From Ahniella affigens (GTDB lineage: Bacteria > Pseudomonadota > Gammaproteobacteria > Xanthomonadales > Ahniellaceae), in the NCBI RefSeq assembly GCF_003015185.1, contig NZ_CP027860.1, forward strand, positions 2,604,001-2,668,000: a stretch of 64,000 nucleotides of DNA. The letters run 5' to 3'. Made by a program: the position numbers and the translations under genes. Of the stretch, positions 30,602 to 40,500 are shown piece after piece. Every line of letters begins with the position of its first letter. Positions within the stretch are counted from its first letter, which is position 1. The notes under the pieces are model-generated. The model was not told the DNA's origin and ran no database searches. It worked only from the letters and a program-made list of their open reading frames with translations.

Positions 30602-31824
30602 GGAGGGTCTGAACAAGTCGGTTTTTGGCGATGGATTCCGTCCTCCGGATTCTCAGGCGGGTTTCGGTCGGTGATCCGTTAAGTATCCTTCCTAATCGGT
30701 ATCGTTCTTCACTTGGGAAAGCGGTTCTGGCGCTACTTTGCCCCTCTTTCGTGATCAGCTCGCGAACTTCGGGCGCAACTCCCCTGCAGTTTCAAGTAGC
30801 ACTTTTCTGACACGATGCAAATTGGCCAGCGCGAACAGGGTGACGATGTGACTGGTGTTCTTGGCCAATCCCTTGAAGCGCGCCTTGTTGTACCCAAAGA
30901 AGCACTTCACCTTCTGAAACGCATGCTCGACTCGCGCGCGAACCTGCGCCTTCCTACGCTCGATCTTCACGATATTGCTCTTTGCCCGACCTTCTTCCAT
31001 CGCCTTGATCGCGCTTCGGCGCATCGCAATCCTCCACTCAGGGAAGCGCTGCTTGCGCGGATGGTTCTCGCGCATGTTTTTGTCGGCGCCCTGGTAGCCC
31101 GCATCTGCCCATACTGTCTCTTCCTTGCCGTGCAGCAGGCTTTCAACGTGATCAACATCGGCATCATTGGCTGCCGACGTCACCACTGTGTGGACCAGAC
31201 CACTGTCAGCATCCACGCCAATATGCGCCTTCATGCCGAAGTACCACTGGTTGCCCTTCTTCGTCTGGTGCATCTCAGGATCCCGCTCACCGTCTGAGTT
31301 CTTCGTCGAACTCGGTGCCGCGATGATCGTCGCATCGACGATCGTGCCACGCTTCAGCAGCAAGCCCTTGCGCGACAAATGACCGTTGATCCGCTCCAGT
31401 ATCGACGAAGCCAAATCATTCGTCTCAATCAGACGCCGAAAGTTCAGGATCGTCGTCTCGTCTGGAATGCTGCCGCTCAGCGTCAGACCGGCAAAGTTCC
31501 GAATCGACACGATCTCATACAGCGCTTCTTCCATCGCCGGATCGCTCAACCCAAACCAGTTCTGCATCAGGTGAACCCGGAGCATCACTTCAACGGGGTA
31601 CGGGCGACGGCCGCGACCGGCGACCGGATAAACCGACTCAATGTCCTTCAGCAATGCTGCCCACGGCACGACTTGCTCCATCTCGGCTAGGAATACCTCC
31701 CGACGCGTCTGCTTCTTCTTAGCCGCATATTCCGCGTCACCGAAACTCATCTGGTCCATGCTGAAATAACCTCGCCGCAACACCTGTATCTAACCAGAAA
31801 TTGCGGGACTTGTTCAGACCCTCC
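30602..31824 (-). mobile_element. Intact IS5-group insertion sequence, copy 1
   Basis: 1223 bp with terminal inverted repeats GGAGGGTCTGAACAAGTC and 4-bp direct repeats CTTA at 30598-30601 and 31825-31828. It encodes one transposase. A second copy of exactly the same length lies at 47212-48434 in the opposite orientation. The 4-bp pyrimidine-TA-purine-like target matches the IS5 group. It interrupts the metallophosphoesterase gene. Confidence 0.95.
30755..31759 (-). CDS. IS5-family transposase
   Basis: 334 residues from ATG 31759 (MDQMSFGDAEYAAKKKQTRR), with GAGG upstream; a GTG eight codons earlier is also in frame. It is closely similar to the E. coli IS5 transposase along its length: GRGRRPYPVEVMLRVHLMQNW, SGSIPDETTILNFRRL, VDATIIAAPSSTKN and QTKKGNQWYFGMKAHIGVD. 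The DDE residues fit the Asp in VDATII, the Asp in WADAGYQGAD and a Glu in ARVEHAFQ. The product is intact and identical to that of copy 2, so both elements are recent and probably active. Confidence 0.95.
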   Translation of the reverse strand: MDQMSFGDAEYAAKKKQTRREVFLAEMEQVVPWAALLKDIESVYPVAGRGRRPYPVEVMLRVHLMQNWFGLSDPAMEEALYEIVSIRNFAGLTLSGSIPDETTILNFRRLIETNDLASSILERINGHLSRKGLLLKRGTIVDATIIAAPSSTKNSDGERDPEMHQTKKGNQWYFGMKAHIGVDADSGLVHTVVTSAANDADVDHVESLLHGKEETVWADAGYQGADKNMRENHPRKQRFPEWRIAMRRSAIKAMEEGRAKSNIVKIERRKAQVRARVEHAFQKVKCFFGYNKARFKGLAKNTSHIVTLFALANLHRVRKVLLETAGELRPKFAS

Positions 31825-32805
31825 CTTACTATCCGATTTCTTCTCTGGTCATCGAATGACGCTTTACTCCAACCTGCGCCCAAGCACCAATCCCAAGATT
31901 CGACCGTCCCGCGAACTGCACCCATTGCCGCCGAATCGAGGTCAAAATCGAGGATATAAAACTGATTCGCAGTTCCTGGCAAAAATTCTGGCGGCAGAGC
32001 GGCCGAAAAACTACCGCAACTAAAAATCACTGATGATGCGGCCCCGCCTTTCGCATATGAGAGATTTGGCAGGTGCTTGTGCCCATGTATTACTATCCAA
32101 CTTTGCTCAGTCTCTTCGATCGCTCTCAATAGTGCGTCGCCATGAATCATCTCACTATAATCAGGGAAGCGAGCAGAAACATCAGGAAGCTTGCTAGGGT
32201 GATGGTGGCAAAGCAGTATGTTGAGTTTGCTGCCTTTGGCTGCGGAGATTCTCTCGGTAATCTTTGTCAGCGTGTAATCTGTGATGCGTCCCCTCTCGAA
32301 CTCGTTTGATCCCCGGGCGTGGCAATTGCAAGAGTTAAACAGGACGACACGATATGACTCCTCATCGATTACCGAAAAGTGATCCGCCCAGTATCTAAGT
32401 CGTTCGACTTCGTCCAGTGTCGGACAAGGGTATTGAGGATTAAGCCTCTTAAGCGTTTCCCAAATCTCAGGCTCGTCAGCACCTGATCTTGACATTATGT
32501 CGTGATTTCCAGTGGCAGCTGCAAAATTCCCCGCATCAAGCAGCTTACTGAACTTCTCTATTCGCGCCCAAGCTGCCTCAAGCCCGACTCGACATGACTT
32601 CAAAGTCATATCCCCAGGAGTCACTAGCAAATCGGCCTTGAGCCTGGATTCCTTTATTAAGTGTTCCAAATCAACAATCGGGCATTGCTTTCTTTGCGAA
32701 GGACCACCTACGACTGCGTGAGTATGACCAACCGCAGCGTCGGCTTTGGCAAAGTGCATGTCGCTCAGAACGGCAACTCGTAATGACTGACTATTCAAGT
32801 GACCC

Positions 32806-33597
32806 TCAATAATTTCTGAACAGGTACTCAACCACTTGTAAGCGCGAAGTCGGTGATGAGGCAACGACTCTGCGCGCCCGAACGATCTCTCGTCTCCACC
32901 CAGGCAAAACTTCACTAAGGTCTACGTTGTAGGACAGAAGAACGAAAACATTCTTCTGGCTCAACCTTTTCGCCAGATCAATCACTCTACCAAGGGAGTC
33001 GTCCCTGATCGAATTGTAGCCATATTCTCCACGAAAGCGATTACCGGAACTTCGGTACGGTGGATCGAGATAGACTAGATCGCCAGACTCTGCCGAATCA
33101 CAAGTGCTTTCGAAATCGCCCCAAAAGATGTCAGCCTTATGGAGAAGGCTCCCCCAATGAATGCATTCTTCTACACTCGGAAATGCCCCCCATTTGCTTC
33201 CAAAGGGCACATTGAACGCGCCATTTCTGTTCGTTCTGTATATCCCATTGAAACAAAGTCTATTTAGGAACCAGAACTGCGCTGCGGTATCGAGACCGCT
33301 TGAATTCGCGTCAAATGCCCGCCTCACCTGATAGTATGACTCTCTCGTCTTCTCATAAGCACTCATCTTCTTCCATAGCCCTGGTGGATCTCGCCTCAAG
33401 CTTCTATAGAGGTTGACGATTTGCAAATTTAGATCACCAATCACCGCAGCCTTCGGCTCTGCTTCGAAGAAAAGAAACGCAGACCCGGCAAACGGCTCAA
33501 AGTAGCAGCCATAGCTGCTTGGCATAGCGTTGGACAATTGCAACCTGAGCCCTCTCTTACTCCCAGCCCACCTAATAGGGCTAACGCTGACGGCCAT
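32806..33597 (-). CDS. D12-class DNA adenine-N6 methyltransferase (Dam-like)
   Basis: 263 residues from ATG 33597 (MAVSVSPIRWAGSKR). It methylates adenine in DNA with S-adenosylmethionine. The SAM-binding FxGxG-like motif is YFEPFAGSAFLFFEA near residues 32-46. The catalytic DPPY is at residues 178-181 (VYLDPPYRS). RWAGSKR is the usual N-terminal box of the Dam/MT-A70-unrelated D12 class. It is the first gene of a minus-strand run followed by the phosphoesterase, ATPase and unknown protein. No cognate restriction endonuclease with a known nuclease motif is adjacent, so it either marks self DNA for an unusual effector or is a solitary methylase. Confidence 0.9.
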   Translation of the reverse strand: MAVSVSPIRWAGSKRGLRLQLSNAMPSSYGCYFEPFAGSAFLFFEAEPKAAVIGDLNLQIVNLYRSLRRDPPGLWKKMSAYEKTRESYYQVRRAFDANSSGLDTAAQFWFLNRLCFNGIYRTNRNGAFNVPFGSKWGAFPSVEECIHWGSLLHKADIFWGDFESTCDSAESGDLVYLDPPYRSSGNRFRGEYGYNSIRDDSLGRVIDLAKRLSQKNVFVLLSYNVDLSEVLPGWRREIVRARRVVASSPTSRLQVVEYLFRNY

Positions 33598-33659
33598 AGT
33601 ATGCTCCACATATTCGATGTGATAGCGCAGTTTAGCAGTCGCCTGGCAAATCAAGTACT

Positions 33660-34040
33660 TGGATCGCCGAAATTGACCTGCCAAGACCTCCCTGGAACCC
33701 CTCGTGGACAGCAACCCCTACCCCTCGTGGACAGCCACTTTTCCGATTTTACTGAACCAAAACTCAGCGACTGCGCATTCCACGCATTCCAGTCACTAAT
33801 TCCACACGATGGCGGTCACGGATTCCACGGGAAGCCGGTCGGGGTAGCGGGCGGGTGGAACTTGGCGGATTTTGGCCGGGTCGTCAACACTGTCAGCCGT
33901 TGACCTCCCTGGCCACCCACTTTTCCGATTTTTCTGAGCCCAAGCTCAGAAATCTCCCAATGCGCCGCGAACTTGTGGACACCCACTTCCCGAAATCTTC
34001 TGCGATGCGACTTGGTGGGTCACTTATTTAGCCAAGCCGG
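33660..34040 (+). repeat. Accessory-region direct repeats (family D1), first copies
   Basis: Two forms of the recurring unit: CTCGTGGACAGCCACTTTTC at about 33725-33744, and CTCCCTGGCCACCCACTTTTC at about 33905-33925, followed by the hairpin TTTCTGAGCCCAAGCTCAGAAA and AATCTCCCAATGCGC. Then comes AACTTGTGGACACCCACTTC (33972-33991), shared with the flank of the second phospholipase gene at about 48598. All copies of D1 in the window have this same orientation. Confidence 0.75.
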
Positions 34041-34052
34041 ACAGTTCCATCC

Positions 34053-35138
34053 CTACCTGCCTACGACCTGGAAGCCACCACCAGCCGACGGCTGCCGAAC
34101 ATTCGGATGCAACGCAAACACGCACTCAAAAAACGGTTGTACGTTTTCCCAAGCCGTACTGCTCTCGTAGGCCGTACGAAGTGCTTTGCCAAAATCGACC
34201 ACGTTCGGCTCTTCCTGAAGATGCGCCGTCATGGCCGCAGACTTATCGGCCGCCGCGTGCAAGCTGTGGTTCTGTGCAGGGTAGGAGTGAAACTCCATGA
34301 TGAATCCCGGCCCCGCATAGGTATTTCCGTTCAACGAACACTTTGTTGTTGATTTGGGGCTCTGACGATCAAGATGGCCTTCGGCAAAGCTGTCCTGAAG
34401 CATGTGGAGAATGCTGCCAAAGGCAATGTCCTTGATCTCTCGGCGCAGCTTCGGCGCACCGAGCGCATAGAGATCCTGAACGATCCATCCAGACTTCGAG
34501 AACACTTGATTCAAAGGCGCGAAGTCAACCTCGTCCAGTTCCGTATCGCGCGTATACGTTCCCTCGATGATCAGCCAATTGAACTTCGTCCAGCCAATCA
34601 TGGACTCACGGGTCTTCTGGGGTGAATCGCCATCAGAAGCCATCGCATGTAAGAACTGCAGGTCGCCGAAATGCGTTCGGTAAAGCAGATTGCTGTTGCG
34701 CCCGTCAAAACGCTTGCCAGCCGCCGCCTTCTTCTCTGCGTCCGTAAACAACTGGTACCAACAGTAAGGCTGCGTCTGGAACCGCACAGTGAATTGTGTC
34801 TTACACCGAGTGCCACCGGCCTCTGACGCATTGAGCCTGAACGGCGGGTCATCGTTCCAACGCACCCCAGCCATCACGCCAACCGGCACATTGTTCGCAC
34901 CCGCTCCACTGCAGATCGATCCACCGCAACCAAAGATCCGATTCGTCAGCTCTTCATGCGCCGGGTCACCAAAACTATATACCCCCCAGGTTGCCGCCTG
35001 AATCGTCAGCGTGTTCAACCAACTACCGCTGATTTCAGCAATGTCCCGCTCCTGCGGACTCGCGACCGGGGCGAGCTGAAACGCGCTTGCACCAGAAGCC
35101 GCCAGAAGACACGTGGCAAGCAACGGTAATCTACGCAT
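34053..35138 (-). CDS. Secreted zinc-dependent phospholipase-C-like protein, copy 1
   Basis: 361 residues from ATG 35138, with GGGGGATT upstream. The signal peptide is MRRLPLLATCLLAASGASAF. Motifs include DPAHEELTNRIFGCGGS, where the His would be near the mature N-terminus, and GSILHMLQDSFAEGH, a HxxxDxxxxxH zinc-binding pattern of the S1/P1 nuclease and phospholipase C fold. A further His is in IMEFHSYPAQNH. It is therefore probably an exported zinc hydrolase acting on lipids or nucleic acids; the substrate is unproven. A second copy at 48679-49764 differs at scattered positions only. Both lie in the same orientation and are bracketed by D-type repeats. Confidence 0.75.
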   Translation of the reverse strand: MRRLPLLATCLLAASGASAFQLAPVASPQERDIAEISGSWLNTLTIQAATWGVYSFGDPAHEELTNRIFGCGGSICSGAGANNVPVGVMAGVRWNDDPPFRLNASEAGGTRCKTQFTVRFQTQPYCWYQLFTDAEKKAAAGKRFDGRNSNLLYRTHFGDLQFLHAMASDGDSPQKTRESMIGWTKFNWLIIEGTYTRDTELDEVDFAPLNQVFSKSGWIVQDLYALGAPKLRREIKDIAFGSILHMLQDSFAEGHLDRQSPKSTTKCSLNGNTYAGPGFIMEFHSYPAQNHSLHAAADKSAAMTAHLQEEPNVVDFGKALRTAYESSTAWENVQPFFECVFALHPNVRQPSAGGGFQVVGR

Positions 35139-35684
35139 AGCAGAATCCCCCAAATCTATGACTGGTGTTTGAATCCGAGCGCAAATCGGTTCATACCGCC
35201 TGTCTAGAGCTCGCCCTGCTCCACGTTTCGGGCACGTATACCATTCAACGCTGATTCGGGAGTTCAGCAACTCGTGGACACCCGCCTGTTTACGGCTGCT
35301 CGCACGCCTTGCTCCGGGAGGCTTTCCACGATCCCACATATCTCTTTGACCTATCTCCGCGATACTGAGTCGCTAGATCGAGTATTCGGGAAGTTGGCGG
35401 GCAGGATGAAACTGATCTCAATTGGGCTGGCGGCCAGGTCTGAGAGAATTGCCGCTCCGACGACACATCACCAGTGAGCCCGCCATCGAAGGTATCGGTT
35501 ATCTGACGTTCGGCCCAGCGCAGTTTGATGACTGGCGAAGGCCTAATCAGTGGACACCGAATCCGTGGACGAACGCGTCGAACGCGTGGACACCCACCTG
35601 TTCGTAAGCCAATTTGCCCAGGAGTCAAGTGGCTTTTCGGAATCGCTCGTCGAAGTCAACCTTTACCCTTAGGAGATCGATCCC
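35139..35684 (+). repeat. Non-coding: family D2 imperfect palindrome and D-type fragments
   Basis: About 35276-35335 is the first copy of D2. It starts GTGGACACCCGCCTGTTTAC, continues GGCTGCTCGCACGCC and ends GGAGGCTTTCCACGATCCC. Its ends (GTGGACA...TTTCCAC) are arms of an imperfect palindrome of about 60 bp. Other copies lie near 52877-52940, 56452-56510 and 56597-56655. A short GTGGACACCCACCTGTTCG copy is at about 35587-35605. No gene was recognised here. Confidence 0.65.
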
Positions 35685-36113
35685 ATGGCACTTTTTGGAC
35701 CAGACTTCAACCTAGACTTCTACCCGTTTGCACATCGTTCGTTCTCGGTACCTTTGAACAGGATGGCACGAGCGACAATATGGGGTGACGGAGTGATTGA
35801 GCAATGTCTCATGCTGTACCAATCTGACTACACCGCTCTTGCAATCATGCGGACAAGTCCAGGCGTAGACGATTCCTTTGGGGCTCAAATGCGATCTGGA
35901 GAAAGGCTCCTGAAGCCTGGCAACTACATCATTGGCGGGTACAACAAGTACAACAACCAATGGCGCTCATCCGCGCTAATGGTCTTGGACGAGTCAGCAG
36001 ATCACGTGACGTTCGGTTTCGACGATGTTGGCAATCAGGGACAGCCGGGTAATCAGCCGGGTGACGGAGACTTCAACGACGCTATCATAAGGTTCGATTT
36101 TGTGGTCGTTTGA
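35685..36113 (+). CDS. Small DUF4114-like hypothetical protein
   Basis: 142 residues. ATG 35685 has TAGGAG 9 bp upstream, a good ribosome-binding site. No signal peptide. The C-terminal part FGFDDVGNQG ... PGDGDFNDAIIRFDFVV has the acidic GDxDFNDxxx signature of DUF4114-type or calcium-binding bacterial domains. The N-terminal part (FYPFAHRSFSVPLNR) is not recognised. It is a single gene bracketed by D-type repeats (35587 and 36117). Confidence 0.6.
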   Translation: MALFGPDFNLDFYPFAHRSFSVPLNRMARATIWGDGVIEQCLMLYQSDYTALAIMRTSPGVDDSFGAQMRSGERLLKPGNYIIGGYNKYNNQWRSSALMVLDESADHVTFGFDDVGNQGQPGNQPGDGDFNDAIIRFDFVVV

Positions 36114-36587
36114 GAGGACCTCCCTGGACATCGATGGACGCCCCGGTTTAGTCAAGAGGTATTAGATCGGGTTTTGCATCTTCTTGAGGTGATTTCGGTG
36201 TTTCTGAGCAGCACCATCCGTGACGGATCGGTGTCGCCGGGGCTTGAGGGTTGCGGAGCATGCTGGGCGATCAGCGGGCGCCTATGTCGCCCGCCGACCA
36301 GCATGCAGTGATTCGTTGACGGCTTGATTGTCGCGGTTAAGTTGAAGTCCTCGGTGTTGATCTGGTTTCGGTTTGACGAGAGTCGCACTGGTCAGAGGGC
36401 AAGGGGTCAAGGACATCGATTCGGCGTCTTGGTGGCGGTTTATCGCCGCGCCATGGTGAGATTCGGAAGTCCAATGCTGCCTTTACAGCCACACGGTCTT
36501 TTATAGACTCTGGTCCAGGACAGGCTCGGCATCGGACATGGCCTTGATTCACCACTGTCAGTCAGTCACGCTCCGTCGGTGAATGGG
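36114..36587. other. Non-coding gap with a D-type fragment
   Basis: Starts with GACCTCCCTGGACATCGATG (36117-36136), a D1 variant also present near 51260. The rest has no credible coding frame or recognised element. Confidence 0.5.
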
Positions 36588-37090
36588 TTAGGCGAACGCC
36601 TTGTTGAGGTCGAAGGGTTCTTGGTCGTGCAGGATTCGGAACACGATCCGGGCGAGTTTGTTGGCCATGGCGACGATCGCGCGCTTGTTGCCGCGTCGGG
36701 CCGCGACCGCGCTGATCCAGCGCCTCATGGCATCGTCGTGTTTGTGGCGCCAACAGAAGATCGCTCGAGCGCCATGGATCAACGCTGTTGGGACTGAGCG
36801 GTCACCCTTCTTCGTGATCTTGCCGAGCAGATTTTTGCCACCGCTGCCATGGCAGCGTGGCACCAAGCCCGCCCAGGCGGCTAACTGTCGCCCGTTCTGG
36901 AACTGCGCGGCATTGCCAATGCTCGCAATCAGAACACCCGCCACGACCGCCCGACACCGGGTACAGCTCTGATCAACGCGTGATCCGGGTAGACTTGAAC
37001 CAATACCTCCAGCGCCTCGCTGGCCTGTTAGATGCGCTGATTGAACTCGGCCAGCTCAGCATAGTGACTGGCCAACACATCTGCCCTTCG
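36588..37090 (-). pseudogene. Decayed IS110-family (IS1111-type) transposase
   Basis: The C-terminal transposase_20 domain is readable: VLIASIGNAAQFQNGRQLAAW, GLVPRCHGSGGKNLLG and SVPTALIHGARAIF, ending at 36588. Upstream, SHYAELAEFNQRI, a stop, then QASEALEVLVQVYPDHALIR and RAVPGVG continue the family sequence, followed by a frameshift before VLIASIG. The N-terminal DEDD catalytic domain is absent, replaced by an IS200 fragment at about 37090. It is therefore a dead remnant. Confidence 0.8.
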
Positions 37091-37365
37091 TCTATCTTGC
37101 TTTCCTTCTGCTCCGCCAGACCGGCGGAACACCTCTCCGAGATGCACGCGCAACTCCACGTACAACGTCTTGCGGCAGCACTTCGGAATGAACACCACGT
37201 AGTATTTGCACTCCCACTTCGTGTGACTTAACGTCTCTGCTTCCATCATGAAACTCCTCGGCGTGCGCGTGGCGGCTCACGCTCGGGAGTCTCATCGATG
37301 GACTCCCATAGACGTCAAACGGCTACTGCCTCCCCGGCAGAGCCGGGGTCTCCATTCGTATTAAA
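37091..37365 (-). pseudogene. Truncated IS200/IS605-type transposase and its end hairpin
   Basis: Translation from ATG 37249 gives LSHTKWECKYYVVFIPKC, then RKTLYVELRVHLGEVFRR, the exact start of Y1 transposases of the IS200 family. The reading breaks into the IS110 remnant at about 37091, before the HUH motif. CCTCCCCGGCAGAGCCGGGG near 37347-37366 is a hairpin such as IS200-type elements carry at their ends. Confidence 0.78.
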
Positions 37366-37515
37366 AACGTGAAGTCGGATGGTGCTATCCGTGCGGCGAT
37401 GGAATTCTGCGGAAGTTACTAATAGCGAAAACAACGAGCTTCGCTGCAATTCTCGACGTCGTTGTTGGCGGGCTTTGCGGGGGCTGCGCTACGGCCCCCG
37501 TCTGGTACTCGTGCA

Positions 37516-40500
37516 TTACGCCGCAGCCGGGGGCCTGAGAAGCTTCTGAATAGACGCGATGCGCTTAGGGTGCTGATTCGGATAGGACAACGAAATATCC
37601 GCCCATATTTCCAGCTTTTCCCTATCACCACGGCTCCAGTAGAAGTAAGCGAGCGCAAGGCTTGCATTAAAAGGCTCGGGGCCGGCCTCGAACTGGTTAA
37701 GAAGCCATGCCTCCGCTTGCCGCTGTGTCCTTGCATCTTTGAGCAACGCTTGTGCCGCAGGCAAGTGGGGGAAAGGAAGAACTATTCGCAGAGCATCTTC
37801 GATTCGACCTTGCCGCCTGTACCCAGCTATTGCAGGTCCGAACACCTGGGTCGCCGGTGAAAAGCCGAGTTCCTTAGTAATCCCGTACACCCAGTTCAGG
37901 AGAACTTCGGCCGACAAGAGAGGGGTTATCCGGCTGACAACGGCCTGCAGATAGCCAGGACCAACCACGCGAAACCTGTGCAGGTAGCGTGTCAGATCAG
38001 CCGCCTCGTCTAACGATGAGATGAGGCGCGCCACAGTCGTGGCGACTACCTCGTTTGGCAAGAACCTCGCCTCCTCCATCTCGTCCAAAATCGCTCGCGC
38101 CGCAGAGATGTCGCTTGCCAGCGCAAGCAGCGTGGTCCAGCTGACGATATTGGGCTCGACCTTCGCCGACCGCATCTCGCCCATGATTGCTCGCGCCGTA
38201 GGAATGTCGCTTGCCAGCGCGAGCAGCGTGGTCCAGCTGACGATGTTGGGCTCGATCTTCGCCGACCGCATCTCGCCCATGATTGCTCGCGCCGCAGAGA
38301 TGTCGCTTGCCAGCGCAAGCAGCGTGTTCCAGCTGACGATATTGGGCTCGACCTTCGCCGACCGCATCTCGCCCATGATTGCTCGCGCCGCAGGAATGTC
38401 ACTTGCCAGCGCGAGCAGCGTGTTCCAGCTGTAGATATCCGGCTCGATATTCGCCGCACGCATCTCGCCCATGATCACTCGCGCCGCAGAGATGTCGCTT
38501 GCCAGCGCAAGCAGCGTGTTCCAGCTGACGATATTGGGCTCGACCTTCGCCGACCGCATCTCGCCCATGATTGCTCGCGCCGCAGGAATGTCGCTTGCCA
38601 GCGCAAGCAGCGTGTTCCAGCTGACGATATTGGGCTCGACCTTCGCCGACCGCATCTCGCCCATGATTGCTCGCGCCGCAGGAATGTCACTTGCCAGCGC
38701 GAGCAGCGTGGTCCAGCTGTAGATATCCGGCTCGATCTTCGCCGCCCGCATCTCGCCCATGATCGCTCGCGCCGCAGGAATGTCGCTTGCCAGCGCGAGC
38801 AGCGTGGTCCAGCTGTAGATATCCGGCTCGATCTTCGCTGCCCGCATCTCGCCCATGATTGCTCGCGCCGCAGAGATGTCGCTTGCCAGCGCGAGCAGCG
38901 TGTTCCAGCTATAGATATCCGGCTCGATATTCGCCGACCGCATCTCGCCCATGATTGCTCGCGCCGCAGGAATGTCGCTTGCCAGCGCGAGCAGCGTGGT
39001 CCAGCTGTAGATATCCGGCTCGATCTTCGCCGCCCGCATCTCGCCCATGATCGCTCGCGCCGCAGAGATGTCGCTTGCCAGCGCAAGCAGCGTGTTCCAG
39101 CTGACGATGTTGGGCTCGATCTTCGCCGCCCGCATCTCGCCCAGGATTGCTCGCGCCGCAGGAATGTCGCTTGCCAGCGCGAGCAGCGTGGTCCAGCTGT
39201 AGATATCCGGCTCGATCTTCGCTGCCCGCATCTCGCCCATGATTGCTCGCGCCGCAGAGATGTCGCTTGCCAGCGCGAGCAGCGTGTTCCAGCTATAGAT
39301 ATCCGGCTCGATATTCGCCGCACGCATCTCGCCCATGATCGCTCGCGCGACACCAGCATCGTTTGACAGGTGCACCAACACGTTGAAGGCGAGCCTTGAT
39401 GGGGTGCCAGCGCAGTGCACCACCATGTCGAAGTACAGCCGAGCTTCGCGGTAGGTGCCTATCCTCCGGATCTCCATCGCCAGCGCATATCCAAGGCCGC
39501 GGCGGATTCTTCTTCGCTCGTCGCGCTCGCCAGTTCCCCTGAGCGCCTCGGACAGATCGGAGATCGCGCCTCGGAAGTCACCAACATCGATCTTGTAACC
39601 CGCAATCTGCTGCAAGAGTTGACTATCTGCTTCGGCGACTGCGCGAACCTCAGCAATATCACGGTGCTGCGACTGTCGTGCGACCTCTGCCGTCAAGATC
39701 GCGGCGCGCCGATCGCCAGTGCGTGCGACTTCATCAGCGGCCTGTGAGATCCGCACAATGCTCGGCGCTATGTCCGCCAAAGAGGGTGACACAACCACAG
39801 GCTGGGGCCTATCCGCAACGAGTCGGCCGTCGAGTTGTTGCGCAAGCGCTGCCAAGGTGGCGGCCTGGGTGGCCACTAAGCGCTCATGGGTGGCCACTAA
39901 GCGCTCAAACTCCTTAGCCACCGCGCGAGGAAGTTCGTCGATCTTGTTTTCGACGCGATCCAACCCAACACGAGTCCTTTTTGTGTCGTCTCGGATGCTA
40001 TCGATCTGCGAAGGCATCGATCCAGCTTGTCTATTACCACGAATCTCCCGTAGGAAGTCGATCAGTGAGCAGTAGAGCTCAGCGTTCCGGTCGGTCGGCT
40101 TACAGGCGCTGAAGTGGTCCTCCGGCAATGGTACCGCGTAGCTACCGTTTACGTGTGACTCACTGCTCGTCGCATTGACTACGGTTACGGGTAATCCTAT
40201 CCGCAGACCGAAAATTCGTACCCCGATGAAGACACCCCGGCTCTCTGAATACGTCTTCACCCTGAATTGATAACTTAAGCAGACATCATCGAATCTGCGC
40301 TTCAGGGAGCGAAGATGCGCGTCATGCGATTTCATGTTGCCAACCTGCTCGTTGGTCCGGAGCAGGAATCGCAGTACCCTCGCAAGCTTCGCAAGCTCCG
40401 ATCCGCTGTGAGGCGTCGCGACGAAGGCAACGCCTCGCACTTGATCAGCAAGGTCGCGGAACCGGCGCTGCTCTGCGCCGAATGTCAGGGCTTCGCACAA

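Larger units (their letters stand above)
30366..32798 (-). pseudogene. Calcineurin-like metallophosphoesterase gene split by IS5 element
   Basis: The 5' part (32798-31825) carries a full set of metallophosphoesterase motifs: SDMH, PGDMT, GNHD, LCHHHP and HGHKH. It is cut by the IS at the TAAG target. The missing end is on the other side: joining 31825 to 30597 across one target copy restores an open frame to TGA 30366, 401 residues in all, and the stop overlaps the ATPase start by 4 bp. As it stands the product would have its last 77 residues replaced by about 28 IS-encoded ones. The start is taken as TTG 32798, with TGAGGG upstream at the end of the methylase gene. Longer in-frame readings overlap the methylase. 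Because the catalytic core is intact, some activity may remain. Confidence 0.85.
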
